A DNA stretch of 60,769 nt from positions 1 to 60,769 of IMG/VR virus record IMGVR_UViG_3300043427_002600. One strand, 5' to 3'. Below, piece after piece: positions 58,882 to 60,769 of the stretch. Source of the DNA: a virus. Each line of letters starts with the position of its first letter. Positions within the stretch are counted from its first letter, which is position 1. Made by a program: the position numbers and the translations under genes. The notes under the pieces were generated by a model. It was not told the origin of the DNA. It did no database searches and saw only the letters and a program-made list of their open reading frames with translations.

Positions 58882-59028
58882 TCAGCGGCAGTCCTGTGAC
58901 ACTTCACAGATCGTCACAGCAAGGCGGTCGGCATTCGCTTTGGCAACCTGCAGGGAAGCGGTCAGGATGCCGCCTCCGATCCACAGGAGCAGCAGGGTGA
59001 CACCAGCAGGGATGATCAGGCGGGTCAT
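58882..59028 (-). CDS. Array gene 17: single-pass membrane peptide (48 aa)
   Basis: Residues 4-25 (LIIPAGVTLLLLWIGGGILT) form one hydrophobic segment, followed by a soluble tail with two Cys (CEVSQDC). It could be an inner-membrane or thylakoid peptide, or a lipobox-free signal anchor. An AAAGGAAC Shine-Dalgarno precedes the ATG. It could alter the host envelope; function unknown. Confidence 0.6.
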   Translation of the reverse strand: MTRLIIPAGVTLLLLWIGGGILTASLQVAKANADRLAVTICEVSQDCR

Positions 59029-59037
59029 TGGAGTTCC

Positions 59038-59058
59038 TTTGATCTGGAATCAGCATAG
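59038..59058 (-). promoter_or_regulatory. Array promoter 17 (diverged)
   Basis: TATGCT (59052-59057), then GATTCCAGATCAAAGGAAC on the minus strand; a diverged copy of the palindrome-bearing promoter type. Confidence 0.5.
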
Positions 59059-59314
59059 GGCATCAAGGATCCCCCGCAACCAGGTCTGTGCCAGTTCAGA
59101 AAGTGGCACAGGACCCCTCCCAGTGCCCCTGCAGTGCCTTTATAATAAAGGGACAATCGGCAAAGACGGCAGCAGGGTCGCTGCCTGATCAAAGGTCGTC
59201 ACGGGGGCAGCTTTAAAATAATAAAAAAAGAAAAGTATAAAAAAGGGAGGGCACCACCCCTCCCCGATTATACCCACCAGAAGGCAGTTTAACGACCTGC
59301 CCAGGTCGCAAGTG
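59059..59314 (-). other. Intergenic region rich in inverted repeats, no gene seen
   Basis: It holds a perfect 8-bp inverted repeat CTGTGCCA/TGGCACAG around 59088-59113, CCTTTA/TAAAGG near 59138-59152, an AT-rich stretch (59211-59244) and the terminator of the nucleotidyltransferase-like gene. I see no convincing ORF on either strand. A small RNA is possible. Confidence 0.5.
59239..59264 (-). terminator. Terminator after the nucleotidyltransferase-like gene
   Basis: GC-rich stem of about seven pairs (GGGGAGGG side and CCCTCCC side), then TTTTTTATAC on the minus strand. Confidence 0.8.
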
Positions 59315-60211
59315 TTACGCTACAGTTTGAAACTTACCGAAGTTGAAGTTGGCGTAAGCGAAGACCTCACGATTCACCAGTTTGAACATACCGAACTCAT
59401 TGGTGAGAACGTAACCCTCAGCATCAATACGGTTGCCGTTGATGTATGCTGCAGGACCATCATTGCGGCACAGGAACAGGCAATCTTCCTTAATGGACTT
59501 CACCAGCAACCACAAACGGATCAGGTTAGGATCACACTCAAAGTCATCTTCGTGAATCCTCATCCCAGCACGAATACGGGCGTTGATTTGCTTTTTGATC
59601 TCTGCTGCTTTCCTATCAGTTACGAACTGAACAGCAAGTGACAATGCACGGGCGAACTTGCACACCTCCTCAACATCAGCGAAGGATTCCTGATTGTGAG
59701 CGATGAATGCATTCGGTTTCACGAACTTGACGTGCTCGGTATCATTCCAGATTGCACGATCAGGGTATGCCTCAGCATCACGAAGATCGCTCTCAGCATA
59801 ATAGCAGGTGTGCGGAGCGATGATAATGTTCTGGGAAACTACCTCAGGAAAAACATACGTGATCGTGTTGGACTTGTACTCACAAAGTCCACCGAACCCG
59901 ATGAAGTCTGCCTGATAGATCGTTTCGGTACGGGGCAGATGATCAAAGCACGAATGAAGAATCTGCGCTACATTGCCTTCATAGAACTGATCAATCTCTT
60001 CGTGATTGTGAGCAATACGAATCTTCTTCTTGTTGAAGACTGCTTTGGTTCCTACAAAGAACTCGCCGCAGGCAGGATCAATGCCCCACACGATGGCGGG
60101 CGCTCCGTCGATCTTGACGGACAGGGAACCAGGCGTCACGAACCAGTCCAGCACGGACAGGTCGCCGTTCAGGATCGTGTCTTCGGGGTGCTCCAGGTGG
60201 GTGTTCTTCAT
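59315..60211 (-). CDS. KxDG nucleotidyltransferase-like protein (RNA/DNA ligase fold candidate)
   Basis: The 298-aa product contains SLSVKIDGAPAIVWGIDP near residues 29-46. K33-I-D-G36 fits motif I of covalent nucleotidyltransferases, in which the Lys takes the AMP. FFVGTKAVFNKKK follows, and a later VKFVKPNAF could supply another Lys motif. Similar phage proteins (a DUF6267-like group, in my recollection) have unassigned function. It may be an RNA ligase-like or kinase-like enzyme. The leader repeats the GTTCATAAGC-AAAC element of the gene at 934. Confidence 0.6.
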   Translation of the reverse strand: MKNTHLEHPEDTILNGDLSVLDWFVTPGSLSVKIDGAPAIVWGIDPACGEFFVGTKAVFNKKKIRIAHNHEEIDQFYEGNVAQILHSCFDHLPRTETIYQADFIGFGGLCEYKSNTITYVFPEVVSQNIIIAPHTCYYAESDLRDAEAYPDRAIWNDTEHVKFVKPNAFIAHNQESFADVEEVCKFARALSLAVQFVTDRKAAEIKKQINARIRAGMRIHEDDFECDPNLIRLWLLVKSIKEDCLFLCRNDGPAAYINGNRIDAEGYVLTNEFGMFKLVNREVFAYANFNFGKFQTVA

Positions 60212-60221
60212 CGGGTAGTTT

Positions 60222-60242
60222 GCTTATGAACGTAGTATGGCA
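60222..60242 (-). promoter_or_regulatory. Early-type promoter of the nucleotidyltransferase-like gene
   Basis: TGCCATACT (extended -10) then ACGTTCATAAGC on the minus strand. Confidence 0.6.
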
Positions 60243-60248
60243 CGAACA

Positions 60249-60270
60249 GGGGGGGCATCGCAACCCCCCT
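60249..60270 (-). terminator. Terminator after the DUF3574-type gene
   Basis: Stem GGGGGG/CCCCCC on the minus strand, preceded by CACAA, the same set-up as 970-989. Confidence 0.65.
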
Positions 60271-60277
60271 TGTGATA

Positions 60278-60565
60278 CTACACGAACTGGCACACGGGCA
60301 GCGCCACTTCGGTCATGAGTACGCTCTCCTGACGGAAGGCGGTTTTGAATGCCTCAGCGATCTCTGCCACGCTGTCGCTGTCGTCGGTGATAAAGGTCAG
60401 GATCGTAACCTGCTCTTGATCACCCTTCCAGAATCCCACGCCTTCGGTGACGGTGAACCCATCGAAGCGGGGGCAGACTTCCTCACGAATGAAGGTCTGC
60501 ATCATTGCCTTGGTCACGGTGCCAGAGTCGGGGATGTTGCGACCGAGGAACAGTTGGAATTGCAC
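60278..60565 (-). CDS. DUF3574-type protein (95 aa)
   Basis: The start is GTG at 60563-60565, close behind a promoter. The product LFLGRNIPDSGTVTKAMMQT, then EEVCPRFDGFTVTEGVGFW and FKTAFRQESVLMTEV matches the DUF3574 pattern (phage or bacterial, function unknown). It probably came from a bacterial genome. Base composition is between the AT-rich structural genes and the GC-rich array. Confidence 0.65.
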   Translation of the reverse strand: MQFQLFLGRNIPDSGTVTKAMMQTFIREEVCPRFDGFTVTEGVGFWKGDQEQVTILTFITDDSDSVAEIAEAFKTAFRQESVLMTEVALPVCQFV

Positions 60566-60575
60566 GGGGGTTTCC

Positions 60576-60597
60576 CTGAACTGAATTCAGTATGGCA
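60576..60597 (-). promoter_or_regulatory. Early-type promoter with perfect 12-bp palindrome
   Basis: TGCCATACT overlaps ACTGAATTCAGT (60580-60591), a perfect palindrome, then TCAGGGAAACC before the GTG start. Confidence 0.65.
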
Positions 60598-60626
60598 GGG
60601 GCAGGGCACGAATGCAACCACCCCTG
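60596..60626 (-). terminator. Hairpin after the truncated gene
   Basis: Stem CAGGGG/CCCCTG on the minus strand with TGGCACA at its foot, between the stop at 60636 and the next promoter. Confidence 0.45.
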
Positions 60627-60635
60627 TGCCACTTG

Positions 60636-60769
60636 TCAGACTGTCACACCCTCCACCAGTTCCTGAATGACATCTTCATCATACACATTGGCGATCTCAT
60701 TGAGAACATCTTCAGGTCCCATGTTCCTCATGTTCTCTACAATCGTATCATAGGCAAATTGCACCAGGC
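60636..60769 (-). CDS. C-terminal end of an acidic protein (truncated by window)
   Basis: Only the last 43 or so codons are present, ending YDTIVENMRNMGPEDVLNEI then ANVYDEDVIQELVEGVTV and a TGA stop. It is helical and acidic, and not identifiable. The stop is followed by TGGCACA and a hairpin, as in the array. Confidence 0.5.
   Translation of the reverse strand, partial: LVQFAYDTIVENMRNMGPEDVLNEIANVYDEDVIQELVEGVTV

Noticed and set aside
59138-59152. CCTTTATAATAAAGG as a replication origin element
   Set aside because: A single short palindrome with no iterons; more likely part of an RNA hairpin or chance.
1-60769. tRNA genes, CRISPR arrays, insertion sequences
   Set aside because: I saw no cloverleaf with a T-arm GGTTCGAATCC-type segment, no regularly spaced repeats and no transposase. 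Small tRNAs could be missed by eye.

Overview
The window is part of the genome of a T4-like cyanophage (a cyanomyovirus of the Kyanoviridae type). Nearly all recognisable genes lie on the minus strand and follow the T4 morphogenesis order. Reading right to left they are gp25, gp6, a giant protein in the gp7 position, gp8, a DUF4815 virion protein, gp13, gp14, gp15, gp16, gp17, gp18, gp19, gp20, a gp67/68-like core peptide, gp21, gp22 and gp23. Next come uvsY, uvsW, gp55 (late sigma factor), gp47 and gp46. A cyanobacterial host is suggested by a DUF3110 protein between gp46 and gp47, a phage-type peptide deformylase, SpeD, and many small proteins of cyanophage type. A freshwater Synechococcus/Cyanobium-like host is an inference from the GC-rich block described below.

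Layout. 1-934: 3' part of an HExxH metallopeptidase-like gene that may partner a CobS-type AAA ATPase. 1-8.6 kb: internal or structural protein, deformylase, and the gp46/gp47/gp55/uvsW recombination and late-transcription cluster. 8.6-29 kb: head, neck, tail tube, sheath and terminase genes, interrupted by an endonuclease VII/HNH gene and a zinc-ribbon remnant. 29-52.5 kb: baseplate and fibre-type genes, including ORFs of 2,421 and 3,987 codons. 52.5-54.6 kb: speD, small conserved genes, a glycosyltransferase-like gene and an AbrB-like gene. 54.7-59.0 kb: a sharply GC-richer block of 17 tiny genes, each with its own promoter-like site. 59.3-60.8 kb: a KxDG nucleotidyltransferase-like gene, a DUF3574 gene and a truncated gene.

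How it works together. Structural genes are joined by TAATG or ATGA stop/start overlaps. Several gene groups follow T4-type late promoter-like octamers (TATAAATA, CATAAATA, CTAAATA), which the gp55 sigma factor encoded here should read. gp46/47, UvsY and UvsW supply recombination-dependent replication. gp20, gp21, gp22, gp23 and the core peptide build and mature the prohead. Three small proteins start with a T4-like capsid-targeting sequence and are probably packaged and trimmed by gp21.

The most unusual part is the GC-rich block. Each 28-171 aa gene is headed by an extended -10 box followed at fixed spacing by a conserved CAGTTCAA leader. Some promoters overlap the upstream stop codon, and some carry an ACTGA-NN-TCAGT palindrome over the start site. 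The second highlight is the endonuclease VII-like gene at 22.6-23.0 kb. A perfect 18-bp inverted repeat covers its ribosome binding site and start codon, and its loop holds a late promoter-like octamer, as in T4 I-TevI regulation. All function calls are from reading sequence only; no database search was run.
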